Assembly (NCBI GenBank): GCA_024138025.1
Contig: JAMXBD010001396.1
Location: 62,001 to 126,000, forward strand
Length of the DNA: 64,000 bases
Direction: 5' to 3'
Source: Combretum micranthum
Lineage: Eukaryota > Streptophyta > Magnoliopsida > Myrtales > Combretaceae
The notes below the pieces were generated by a model, which saw nothing but the letters and a program-made list of their open reading frames with translations, was not told where the DNA came from and ran no database searches. Numbering within the stretch: position 1 is the first letter of the stretch; every line of letters starts with the position of its first letter. Shown piece by piece: positions 36,230 through 46,990 of this stretch. A program made the position numbers and the translations under genes.

Positions 36230-36553
36230 TTTCTGATATTTATTTTGCATTAATTGCTCGATCAGAAATTTCATTAGATTCATTTTCTTATACTCAAGTA
36301 GTCTCAATTTACGAGATTCTTTATGTTGGAAACATAAATTGTGTTAAGAGGATTACACGATTAAAGAGGATGAATAAAAGATATTTTGTTTTCTGTTGGA
36401 AATCTAAACAGAATTAATAACTGATCTTGTGCATCGTGCAATTTTTAACCATCGATTTTTCTCTCTCCTTCCATTTCAAAATTTATCTTTTCTCTCTCAA
36501 TCTGCAAAATCCTCTCGTGTGTTGTTCAAACCCTCACGTTTTTCCTTCAACAT

Positions 36554-38553
36554 ATGGCTCCAAGAAAATCTTCCGAATTCAATCCAAGGGTTTCAAATCT
36601 AAACCATCTAAAACCCCCGTTGAAATCTCTGTGGATTCTGACTCTCAACACAGTTCGAAATCATCTAAGGGTGTTCATGTTGAAACAACACCAAAGGCAA
36701 CCGCGATAAGTCTAAACATCTCAAGATCCTTCTTTGGCAAAGGATACTGAAAAAGAAGTGACTGAGGAAAAGAGTTCATCTGAGGAACTCGCTTCTGAAT
36801 CCACTAAGGAAAAGGAAGTTGATAACGAAAGTGGTTCAGAATCGGATGCTGAATCAGAAGCTGATTCAGACGCAAAATCAGAGAGTGCGAAAGCAAGCTC
36901 TGAATCTACCTCACCCTCTCCGTCTTTTCAGAAAAAGAAAGCTGACCCTAAGAAGGTATCAAAAAGGGGAAATAAACAGAAGGAGGAAACCCTAAAACCT
37001 GTCAGGTTGGTTAAATCCAAAATCCACCCTTGTTCTTTTATCGATTTCCAATTCTTTGAAAAGAAAGGTTTTTATGCTGGTTTTTGGCTAGACAGAATAG
37101 GAGCTAAAGGGTTGTGTGATTTACGCATTGATATAATTGGAGAATTAGTTGAAGAATTTTACAAGAATCTGAAATTTGAAAATGAGACTTTGTTGATCTC
37201 GAAAGTTGGAGGAAAAAGGATCGTGGTCAATAGAAAGATGCTGATTGATTGTTTAGGTCTGTTAGATCATGGGGATGATCACGAGCTGATAACCTTAGGT
37301 AGAAATGAATCTATGCAACTCTTGAATGATGGCATTGGAAAGTTTCATGCCAAAGATATTTTCATTTCTGAATTCGAGTTGTTGATAAGGTTGCTGCAAA
37401 ATTGTTATCGAGTGCATATTACCAAAGAAAGGAAGTCCTACTTCCATTTCTAAAGAGGAGCAATCATTGTTCTGGGGATGAAGTTGCAAAAACAACTAGA
37501 CTTGCCTAGGATTATCTTACGGCACATGTGGAGAAATAAAAAGCACATGATTTATGGAAACATAATCATGAAAATTTTGCAAAAACATCATGTGAAGATG
37601 CCTAAGCATGTTCGTAGTCAAATCAAAAATGAAGGATTGGTGATAAAGTGATTAAGCACATGAGTATTTCGATAAAGGAGAAATTTTGGTACAGCATTGA
37701 TGGAGCTTTCTATGTTCATCCGAAGAATCGCAAGAGAGAATTGACTCTCAAAAGAATCTTGGACGAAATAGAAAAAGAGGATCCACATGGTGTTGAAACA
37801 TCAAAGAAGAGGAAATCTGATAAGGATGCCAAAGGAAAAGGGAAGGCTCCTGTTGCAGCAAAGAAGAGAAAAAGGGATTATGAGTTGGGGACTGGGAAGA
37901 AGTTTGAGATCAAAGAAGGGCAGACTGTTGAATCAGATTCTGATTCAGAGACTGAATCAGAGGGTATTCCCTTGAAGCCACCAGGAGAGACGTCCCAACC
38001 TATCTCTCTCCAACAGATTGACAATCTCATTTCTTCTCGAATGGAAGCATTCTTGAAGAAATTTGATTTGTCCTCTGTTCAAAAATCTCCTTTGGTCCTC
38101 CCCGATCCTCAAGTGGAAACCAATCCATCTGAGCCAATTTCTGATCTGTCTTTCCTACAACAACACCTGGTTCATCATCTCCACCTGCGGCTGACATTCC
38201 TAAAGATCCAACATCTCCATCAGCTGCTGGAATCCCTCATATTGCTGATCCTGACTCCATTCCACCTAGAGGATGTAGAGCAACCAGCAGAACATGTTCC
38301 TGAACCAACTCCACCAGTTGCTGATCCAATGGAACAAGTTCCTGCTACAGCTGAGGAAACCCCTGTTGCAGCTAAAGACATTCCTGTTGACCCTACTCCT
38401 GAACAACAAGCTGCGGTTTCTCTCCTATCCATCCCTCAACAATCCCCTGCTGAACAACAAACTGATTTTTCACTATCTCCAACTCCAACTCCTGCTAAAT
38501 TCTCTGGCAGGAAGAAATCTCTGGCAAGGAAGAAGACATCTAGAAAGAAATAG
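36554..38553 (+). pseudogene. Sirevirus third ORF: nuclear-type protein with plant-transposon-protein-like domain, frameshifted
   Basis: This lies in sense after pol, the usual place of the env-like ORF. It opens at ATG 36554 (MAPRKSS), shifts frame near 36580-36600 and again near 36715, and is then open to a TAA at 37451. Coding signal continues in and around that frame to ~37648 and then to TAG 38551-38553. Parts: an acidic Ser/Glu stretch (~36750-36930); a folded region (~37010-37640) with LVEEFYKNL, GGKRIVVNRKMLIDCLGL and LDLPRIILRHM, resembling the 'putative plant transposon protein' domain; two basic clusters KKRKSDKDAK and KKRKRDYE (~37800-37890) like a bipartite NLS; a Pro/Gln/Glu-rich tail; and a basic end GRKKSLARKKTSRKK. 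No signal peptide or membrane span is visible, so I do not call it an envelope. Domain match is from memory. Confidence 0.7.
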
Positions 38554-38717
38554 AGTCCTTTATTTTTTTAACAGACAATTTCTCTTAGCGAATTTTCTAT
38601 ATTTTGTTTTCGGTTTGTAATGAAAATATTTTCTCTTTTGGATATTTTTGTGATATTTTCTGTTATGCTGAAATCTCTATATTTCCTTGACTTGAATGAA
38701 TTTTATATGCATAAATT

Positions 38718-38954
38718 CAGGGGGAGTTATTTTTTTCTGATAACAAAAAGGGGGAGAAGATATATGATGAAAAACAAATCTTAAGATATCAATATAGTTT
38801 GTGCAATATGCTTATGATATGAGATTTGATTATATTTGTGAGTTAGTGATTGATCCGTATGTATGAGTTTTGGTTAAATCTGATATGTTTTTGATATATG
38901 ATATTATATTTGTTTTTAATCATAAGGTTTTGTTATCTTCAAAAAGGGGGAGAA
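38718..38954 (+). other. Cluster of polypurine tracts
   Basis: Three purine tracts share a GGGGGAG core: 38718-38726, 38745-38760 and 38941-38954. The last abuts the 3' LTR and is the functional plus-strand primer position. Repeated polypurine tracts before the 3' LTR are known in Sireviruses. Confidence 0.8.
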
Positions 38955-40467
38955 TGTTGGAATCTCTCATAATATTTTGATGATAACAAAAAGGAGTAAA
39001 AGTCTTTTTAACAAATAAATAAAGTATAGCAATCAAAAAAAACCAAAACCAAAATATTTCATGATTGAACTAATCATCAGATTTTTTAGAAATTGTTTCA
39101 GAAGGTAGTTCAGAGTCATTTTCAGAAGGTATTTCAGATTCATTTTCAGAAGGAAGATCAGAAACTAAATCTGTTCCAGAACAGAAGATGCACAGAATGT
39201 TGCGAATTTATTTATACCTATCATCTGAAGGCCTGACTCCACGAAATGAATATATTTGGGTAGTATATTCATTTTGTTCCACTAAAGTTGGATAAAATAT
39301 CCAAGGGGATTTATTTCATCAATTTTATTATAAGTTACGTCTATTTAATTTTCTTGAGGAAGAAGATCGTCAGATTTTTATGTTTCACGTGGTCAGCAAA
39401 TTCCTAAAGATAAGGGATATATTTTACCAAGTTCATGTTGGTTCAAATTTTCGAAACGAAGATCTTTTAAAGCTTATCTTCAAGGATAAAGGATATCACT
39501 ATTTTTATGGGATAGTTTGTTGAAGTATTTATCCAAATTGTTATGGATAAACATATCAAGATATATGAGACATTATCAGATGACAGCATCAACGAAATTT
39601 GGATAAAGCTAAGAAGATTATTCGGGATTGATCATACACGTAACAGACACTTCAAAGGAGGGAATTTGCCAAGTCAAATATTTTCAATTTGAGAAGAATT
39701 CGAATTGTTTTGAACGACTTCTTTGCTAGCCGTTGAGATAAAACAATATATAGGAAGCACAACAACAAGGAAGATAATGAGAAGAACGAATCTTGCTCTA
39801 ACTCTCTGTTGAAAGAAAAAGTCTTCGAGTGCATTTCTCTCAAAAGTCCTTGCGTTACAAAGTGTTCACAATATTTTTGTTCGAAAGATAGGATATTTAT
39901 TGTATTTCCTTGATTGAGTATCATTCAATTTTTTTTGAGTGAGGTTGAGTGTTGCAAGTTATCTGTTAGACCAATTGTGTGTTATAGGATAACCGTGAGA
40001 ATTGGGACAGAGTGTATTGTAGCCAAGAGGATTGGCAAGACAAGCTTGTAACTTTTGATTTTGGATATAGTGGAACAAACCGGTGTGGAATACCGGGTCC
40101 CAACGTGGAGTTGGAAGAGAGGACTGACGCTCGAGGCGGAACCTCTATAAATCGATTTGCATTTTTCTCTACCCTACTCTTTTTATTTTCGTGCAATTTA
40201 TATTGAAGTATTTGATAAACTGTCACGTTTCAGAACCTGTTTCAGAGAGTACTTCAGAGAGTTGTCTGTATTCCGCATAAAATTAAATTTGATCTGTTTT
40301 GAATTAAAATAGATATACAAGTGTGATTATCAGCTGTGATTAGTTTCTAAACAGCAAGTAAGTTTAATAAAGTAATCAAAAGGAAGTGAATTGAAAATTT
40401 CGAAAAGAATTTATTTTTGTGAAAAAGCAATTCACCCCCCCTCTTGCTTACATTATTGGGACCAACA
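38955..40467 (+). repeat. 3' LTR of the Sirevirus
   Basis: 1513 bp. It differs from the 5' LTR by seven indels only: AACC-repeat length, a G in TTGG(G)TAG, AG in ATATAGAGG, T in GATATATG, one C in GGTCCCC, a 12-bp segment near GCAAGT, and a T in the final C run. TATA at ~40144-40152. Confidence 0.95.
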
Positions 40468-40472
40468 GTATG

Positions 40473-40622
40473 TTTGATTTTTTTTTTTTTTTTAATAACT
40501 ATGGGTAGGATTGTCATGAGAGAGATGGATATATGCACCAACATTTAGTTATGGGGGGCAATCATATTGAATTACAATTAAACTATGAAATAGCCACCAT
40601 TCCCAAATTTATATTTTACACA
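40473..40622. other. Short AT-rich gap
   Basis: Poly-T tract and unique sequence between the Sirevirus and the Tat-like LTR; nothing recognised. Confidence 0.6.
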
Positions 40623-41278
40623 TGAGTGTTAGAGCATTATGCATGATTTTGAGCATTTTAGACGTATGGATTTTGTTATAAAGGTCTTGAGCCTAATTTT
40701 ATCTGGATTTAACTCTCTGAGCTAATGTAGCAAGGCTTAGAGAGTTAGGCCAAGCTTATTGGGATGATCATGAAAGATTTGGTATGAAAGGCTTGGCATG
40801 AAAGGCTTGGAAGAGGGCTCGTTGGAATGATTTGCCCAATTCCAACTTTTCTCAAATTGGCTCACACACGTTACAAGTAAAGGCCTTAATTGGGCTTTGG
40901 TCCAGAAGGGAGCCCATATCCATATCCATATCCATATCCACTTTGAGAAGGACTCAGCTTAGCCATTGGTCGTCTTCTCGATGAAGGACAATATCGACCA
41001 GCTAGATTCTCTATAAAACCCTTCTTCCTTACCTCGTCAAGGAGGAGGTGAAATCTTGGACAAATTCATCGTGTCGTCGGATTTCCACCCTGGTGTGAAT
41101 CAAACACTTGATTTACTTAAGACATTACGAATTCATAGTACTTAATAAGGTTGATGCTCTTTCCTCTCTCATCGTCACGCGTGTGTTAGAGCCTATTGAG
41201 ACGCCTACTCTTCCTTCCTATACGATTCTCTCTCTTAATCAACCTTATGTGTTATTTTCCTAGGTCTCATGTAACGCG

Positions 41279-41305
41279 ACAATCACGTGGCATGCACGTG
41301 ATTGT
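41279..41305. promoter_or_regulatory. Perfect 11-bp inverted repeat with twin CACGTG boxes
   Basis: Arms ACAATCACGTG (41279-41289) and CACGTGATTGT (41295-41305) flank a 5-bp loop. Each arm contains a G-box core CACGTG or most of it. It lies 25 bp before the inferred LTR end, so it could be a hairpin in the R/U5 transcript or a protein-binding dyad. Confidence 0.7.
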
Positions 41306-42114
41306 TGCATCAAGAATCATAACCCACACATTTTAGCGACTCCACTGGGGATAGGGAAATTGACACTCACATGATGGCATCCTAGAAAGAGATCTATCGA
41401 TCCTACTGAGAGTACAACTCAAGAAACTAATGTGATCTTGAGGCTGCTGAACATGATATGCCAGCACTTGAGGATGTGAACTAACCTACTAGTATTTAAA
41501 TTGACAATGTTGCGATCTTGCACGTTATGCAAGAAAACACCAAGCAAGTCAATCAATCAATGCAAGAGTCCACAAGATAATTCCAATAATTCATGACAAT
41601 GTTTGATCAGTATTTTCCTGGTATAATAGCTGCCATTGTTACCGCACAACAAGGTGCAACTTCGTCAACCTTGTTGTTGCTACGCAACAACATGCTTCTC
41701 AAGAACTCAAGTCCTCAAGCACTTCAACAGGCTAATCCTACTTCTATTCTTGACAAGATCTTAGCAAAGTTGGACAGCAAATCTCTCCATTGGAGCCTGT
41801 AATTACACAACCACTACACCTCAGTATTGAATACAGGATTCAACTTGGAGCACATTAGCCTCCAGCCTGCATAAAATGCTCAACCTGGAGGATCTTCTCC
41901 TCACAGGCTACACCACAATGTCATTGGTGGACCTACTATTCAACCCAATGTAACTCCACTCTAAATGGCCACTCCAACTACACAATTGAAGTTACTACTT
42001 CAACTCCTAAAGGTACTTTCGTCACAAAGGAAGATCTAAACATGTACTGAGGAAATACAAGCTAAGTCCGATGTGGGAGTATTAGATCTCAAGCTCCCAT
42101 AAAATCAATGTATT

Positions 42115-42600
42115 GCTGCTAAGCCATATCCTAAGGACTACGTAGTCCCAGATTCATGCTATTCAATGGTAACAGGGAAGTGTCGAGGAACATGTGTTGA
42201 AGTTCATTGAAACGCTAGAGGTTTATGGATTTGATGATGATTGAATGTTAAAAGAATTTTCTAAGTCTCGCACAGAGAAGCATACACCTGGTACGTCAAT
42301 CTCCCCATATATCTGTAGATTATGGGTAACATGTGTAAGATGTTCCTAGAGAAATTATTCTACACACAAAATGAACGACCTTGACTAATATGGGAAGGAT
42401 TCATCAAAACCCAAAGAAGACTTAATGGATTAATTGAGCACTTCAAGGAGCGTTCACTGAACATTCAAGACATATGTGATGAAAGAGAGCTATTGAAATT
42501 TGTATCCAAGCATGTTAATCGAGTATCCGGTGCATTTGGAAAATCTCTCCTTAGTCTCATTCTTCACTTTGGTTGAGAATGCGGTGAAGGACCAATAATT
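42115..42600 (+). pseudogene. Ty3/gypsy gag remnant (Retrotrans_gag type)
   Basis: Across shifting frames: YPKDYVVP, LKFIETLEVYGFDD, MCKMFLEK, and then FKERSLNIQDICDERELLKF in one frame. The last corresponds to the conserved helical C-terminal part of plant gypsy gag domains. Stops and frameshifts throughout show long decay, unlike the neighbouring Sirevirus. Confidence 0.7.
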
Positions 42601-43489
42601 CAATGCACAACAAAGAGAGAGGAAGTGCTAGTTTAACAAGAGAGAACCATCGGTGAATCTGGCTCAGAGTGAATATTCCAAAGAGGAGAAGAAACCAAGA
42701 GTTGAGAAGCCGAGAGTGAGAAGGCAAAAGAAGCACAAACTTATCCTTGTTCAATGGGAAAGGTACACTGTGCTAGATCAATGGTTAAGAGATGGAAATT
42801 TCAAACTCCAAGAGTAGAATGTTTGCCAACTCAGGAAGAAAATAGTAATCCTAAATTTTGTAGATTTCACAAGAGTGTGGGATCCTACTAGGAATTGTTT
42901 GTACTTTGAAGAGGATCTTTGATGAGAAAGAGTTGAGGAATGGTGAACTTATCACGAGAATAATGATGTCAGGATAACCTACTTCTAGCTCATGGCAATC
43001 AGCGTGGTGCTGTGAATGCCATTACCCATGATCTGGTATATGGAGTCAACAGACACACATCTAGTTGGGGGACATGAAGAAAATGACAATACACTCAAAA
43101 TGAAACTCATGGGGATGATAATGTCATATTACTTTAATGAAGACTTCAAATTTTAAGAATTTCTTTGATCTCCTTGGATTTGATGATCATGCACGGTTTG
43201 CAGCAACAACTGTACTTAACCAAATTGCGCAAGGTCATTATGTGAATGCGACATAGTTCAACCTAAGAAAAGGTGGTCTCTATAAGGGATTATGCAATTA
43301 CATGTACTAGAATTGACGCGCACTTAAAGAACTTCAATCACAATCGTCCTTTGTAGTAGAGAGTGTACTCAATGGTTACCCCATCAAGAGGACATCTATC
43401 GTAATGATCTTTACTCAATATCATGCCCATGTATACGTTCAAAGCTACAAGAATAGATATCCAATACTGATGAAGCATCCCATCGCAGT

Positions 43490-43790
43490 GAACAGTTTTA
43501 TCGAATTCTTCTACATGACAATGGGTTATGTCAAAGTAAGCTTTAAAGTGGGGCCCATTCGTAGCTTCGCTACATTTCATGTAATTGATGCACGGTATCT
43601 ACCACTTCTCTTAGGAAGGACACGCTGCACGAGTACAACATGATACCCTCCACACAGCATCAATGCATGAAAGGTCATTGGAGTGGAAGTGATATCCTAA
43701 TCCATTGCAACAAGAATCTATTCAATCATAATGAACTCCACCTTGTCGAAGCTACCTTTTTCTATGAACATGAAAATGAAGCGATATGAC
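43490..43790 (+). pseudogene. Ty3/gypsy protease remnant
   Basis: The frame reads FKVGPIRSFATFHVIDARYL and then LLLGRT, matching the second half of Tat/Ogre protease domains (VGP..., TFHVID, YNLLLGRPW). Continuation in another frame gives LHEYNM-like codons. The catalytic DSG half upstream is not recognisable. Confidence 0.55.
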
Positions 43791-44000
43791 TTTTGTGGAA
43801 TCCCACGCGGAATCACACACCTACAGAGAGAGAAATAAGACTCGAGAATGTAAAAAGAGAAAAGAAGCGTGGTTGTTGTGGAGGTGTAAAGAAACACAGA
43901 AAGGCTTATGGTAGTATGGAAATGCAAAATCGCTGCATGAATTGAAGAAAGAGTTGTTTATAACTAGAGTGTTATATCATATCTCACTCATTTCTTTTTG

Positions 44001-44484
44001 TTTCTATGTAAACAAATCGTTAGATGCTTTTACCTAATGAATGAGCTATATTACTCAATCAGTGAGTATTGTTCGTGAAAATATGATGGTGTGATCACTT
44101 ATTTTCCTTTTATTGCTTTTCGCTTTGTTAAAGTAAGAAACTAATTTATTAGCGCACAAAGCTAGTTTCAAAAAAAAAAAAACAAAAAGATCAACATTAG
44201 ATTAACTAAGATTACCCTTTAGTAATGAAAGGAAAATAATAACAAATAGCATATGATTTAGACGTCGTTTGCTGCGGGTTAGAGCTTAGCTCCCAGGCGC
44301 ATGATTTTGATAGCTCATCCCACTTTTTTTTGTATTTCTAGTTGTCAAGAAGGAGATAATTTCATTGATAAGCTCCATTGAGCCAAATAGTCCTTGGCAT
44401 ATGGTATTCTACACGCGTACTATGTAGTCGAGTAGTGGGAAATAATACATTGACTAATAAAAATTTATCGATTAATAAATGCTA
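44001..44484. other. Non-coding remnant sequence
   Basis: AT-rich stretch that may be the non-coding part of the Tat/Ogre element between its two ORFs (inference from position only). No gene. Confidence 0.4.
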
Positions 44485-44676
44485 TCACAGCATTAGCATG
44501 AATGATAACAAATGTTACCATTGCTGCATGAGCGCGAATGATAACAAATGTTACCATCGCTGCATGAGCGCGAATGATAACAAATGTTACTATCACTGCA
44601 TTAGGGATTGGTAAAATGCTACCGTCGTTGCATGAGCGCAATTGATAATGAATGCTGCTAGCGCTGCATAGGCATG
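44485..44676. repeat. 36-bp minisatellite
   Basis: Units begin AATGATAACAAATGTTACCA at 44501, 44537 and 44573, with degenerate units to 44676 and a partial unit before 44501. Period is 36 bp. The spacing is a multiple of three, so one frame encodes a repeated NDNKCYH(R)CMSA peptide, but that frame has no family or start context. Confidence 0.85.
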
Positions 44677-45814
44677 AATGATCATTTTCCTTAAATGGAT
44701 TGTTTAAACATCATCACGAGGAAGGAGCTACTACTTCAATGCGATGATAATGTAAAGATTCATCATCTCTTATATTAGATAATACCGTTGCTTGGGTGAA
44801 CTTTGCTCCTAAGTGTGGATGATCATAAAGAAAAGGTATATTTTAAAACTAAGTGTTGTGTTTCAATGACAAATCTTGTTATCTAGACAAGCTCTTTGTC
44901 TACGATGCCTATATAATAATTTACAAGTGTCTAAGGGATTGAAGTGATCCTATTACTACGCCTTTTCATGTGTTGCACCATATGAGAGCTGGTACTCCAG
45001 AGCACATGATGACTAGATATATCACCAAGGTGAAAATGAGTATCAATAATATAAAAGGATATAGAGTTGACAAGTTGATTTTTTATCATGGTTTAGTTTC
45101 ACAATTTGATACAACTCATATTGAAAAAGAAGAGAGACAATATTGCATGACCAAGAAGATTAAAATGAAGGAAGGTGCGAGTGGATGCCTATCACAACTC
45201 AATAAATTCTTGGTGCAACGCACATTTGTATGGTTGAAGCACAAAATGCTGTTGTACGTGATCCTCATTTATACAAGAATACATGAAGTGCATTTGTGCA
45301 ATATGCTCAAAACGTCTACATGCATGTGACACTAGCTTGCATGAAAATAATGCTTATCTTCAAACAAAGTCAATATGTTCCTTTAAGGTATTGCAATGAT
45401 GGCCCGAGCGAATTCAAAGGAGCGTAGGATACAACATCCAAACTTAAGTTAAAAAAAAAAAAAGTATCGCATGCACTATGAGTTGTGACAAGCATAGGTG
45501 CTAGATTTATAACAAAGCAAGTGGGGTAATGATATGTTACAAAGTCTCAAGCAGTGCTGGTATAGGATCATACTTTGAATAAAACCATCAATCATTATCC
45601 ATATTATCAAAGTAAAGGTACCCGAGTGCTATTTTCCAAAACAGCGGCACGTGTCATCAACAACTTGTCTCCTACCATCTAATTTTCTGACAAGGTCAAT
45701 GATACATACCAGACAATTATCTACTTTGAAGTATTTACTTATTATGATATCGATCATCTACAAGATGGTGAAGAAAGCAAGTTTGATACTAAAATAATGA
45801 AAGAAAAAAAAAGG
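44677..45814. other. No recognised gene
   Basis: Contains an open frame at 44970-45329 (119 codons, lysine/methionine-rich) that I cannot assign. The surroundings look like degenerate element sequence. Confidence 0.4.
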
Positions 45815-46651
45815 AGAAAATGTCTCAAAAGAAACAAATAATGCTGCTTCTTATCTCCACTCCCATGCAAGAAGCAACATTCCATCCAATTTATCAAAGG
45901 CTTCTGCCGGTACTGATACATCTAAAGGAGACAATCAGCCAAGTGACAATGTTGACATCATGAATTCAGATATGGCTTCTCTTATGGCAACCACTGACTC
46001 TATGACAGCAGTAGTAACTACGAAGGAGGAAGTAAGGCAAGCTGTTGCAAATGATCTGAAGTCTGTTAGTTCATCTCTTGTGAATGGTTCATATGTGATG
46101 ACCATGAGAGCCATACTAGATTCTTTGTCATTCAGGGATTAGAATCACTTGCATCATGGCAAGCAAATCTACTGTTTGAGCCGATTCAATTTGAGGGCCT
46201 TGATATGCACGTGCACAAAGGCATATATGAAGCTGCAAAAGGAATATTTGAGCAAATGTTGCCTGAAGTCCATGCGCATATAAAATCTCATGGAAACAAA
46301 TCAGCCTTACGGTTTACTAGGCATTCTCTTGGTGGAAGCTTATCATTACTTATAAATTTGATGCCATTGATACGTGAAGAAGCACCACCTTCTTCCATAC
46401 TTCCTATTATAACATTTGGTGCCCCATCTGTAATGTGTGGTGATGACAAACTTCTGTGTAAGCTTGGATTGCCCAAAAATCATGTTTAGTCCATCACAAT
46501 GCACAAAGATACCATACCTCGAGCATTCTCTTGCCATTATCCTAATCATAGTGGTTTATATGTTCTAAGTTGTGAACTCGAAGATGCTACTTGTGATACC
46601 ATGGCCAATGGCACGTGCTCAGTAGCTGGTTCTATTTTCAGCATATCATGA
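45815..46651 (+). pseudogene. Plastid lipase-like (class 3 lipase, PLIP type) pseudogene
   Basis: The sequence reads a lipase_3 protein like the plant plastid phospholipase A1 (PLIP) group: [18 protein letters not shown], then after a one-base shift near 46075 [76 protein letters not shown] and KLGLPKNHV. The nucleophile elbow GHSLGG has become RHSLGG (Gly to Arg); the Ser remains. A CAG-to-TAG change at 46487 stops the frame just before SITMHKDTIPRAFSCHYPNH. About 60 expected residues are then missing, because HYPNH jumps to SGLYVLS. This is genuine decay: a frameshift, a nonsense codon, an active-site change and a deletion. About 220 codons run without an intron, which suggests a retrocopy or a single exon. 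Confidence 0.8.
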
Positions 46652-46990
46652 CTATGATTTCAGAGACAACATTGGTGAGATTTCTGTTGAGGAGAAATCC
46701 TCATATTTAACCTGGATGAAACTGTCACAGGAATTTTCCCATGCATTTGTTGATGTCTGTGATAAGAAGGGGCCTGTTAAGCTGTACTGCAAGCATGTAA
46801 AGCATGAAACAATGACTCTTAACTAAAATAGGACAGATCAAAAATCTAGATCACATTCTGAGGCTTTGATGGAATTTTGCGGTTAATCACATTATTGTAG
46901 CTCGGCAGCTTGCCAGCATCTGCAGTATTTTCTCGTCTTTATAAGAAATTATCAGGTTCATACACTCTTCTTAAGTAGAGCTACTTTCCC
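46652..46990 (+). pseudogene. Unidentified coding-like remnant
   Basis: A frame from ~46651 reads DFRDNIGEISVEEKSSYLTW, then MKLSQEFSHAFVDVCDKKGP and a KHVKHETM segment, to a TAA near 46827. In another frame ARQLASICSIFSRLYKK follows (~46900-46950). Composition is protein-like (balanced, Trp/Cys/His present) and unlike transposon polyproteins, but I do not recognise the family. It directly follows the lipase pseudogene, so it may be a divergent lipase C-terminus or a second captured fragment. Confidence 0.35.

Larger units (their letters stand above)
29624..40472 (+). mobile_element. Sirevirus-type Ty1/copia LTR retrotransposon, full length, very young
   Basis: Element 29629-40467 (10,839 bp) with perfect 5-bp TSD GTATG (29624-29628 and 40468-40472). 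The LTRs (1529 and 1513 bp) begin TGTTGG and end CCAACA. Order: 5' LTR, PBS, gag with two CCHC knuckles and a coiled coil, protease, integrase, RT, RNase H, a third ORF, clustered polypurine tracts, 3' LTR. A large gag, an extra ORF after pol and several polypurine tracts point to the Sirevirus (SIRE/Maximus) lineage. The LTRs differ by seven indels (net 16 bp) and by no substitution that I can find by eye, so insertion was recent. The internal frames are nevertheless broken by several one-base shifts. Confidence 0.93.
40623..44000 (+). mobile_element. Tat/Ogre-like Ty3/gypsy remnant (LTR, PBS, gag, protease)
   Basis: A probable LTR (~40623-41330, left end uncertain) ends in CACACA. It is followed after two bases by a PBS-like TTAGCGACTCCACTGGGGA (41333-41351). 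This matches the TGGCGACTCCACTGGGGA primer site of Tat/Ogre-type elements with one G-to-A change. A gag remnant (~42115-42600) and a protease-like segment (~43490-43660) follow on the same strand. RT and integrase are not recognisable. A CCATAT hexamer run lies at 40914-40941. Confidence 0.65.

Noticed and set aside
36554..38553. Envelope gene of a retrovirus-like element
   Set aside because: The position fits, but no signal peptide, transmembrane segment or Cys pattern is visible; basic clusters and the plant-transposon-like domain point elsewhere.
44378..44614. Small Cys/His repeat protein
   Set aside because: It is only the translation of the 36-bp minisatellite; there is no upstream coding context.
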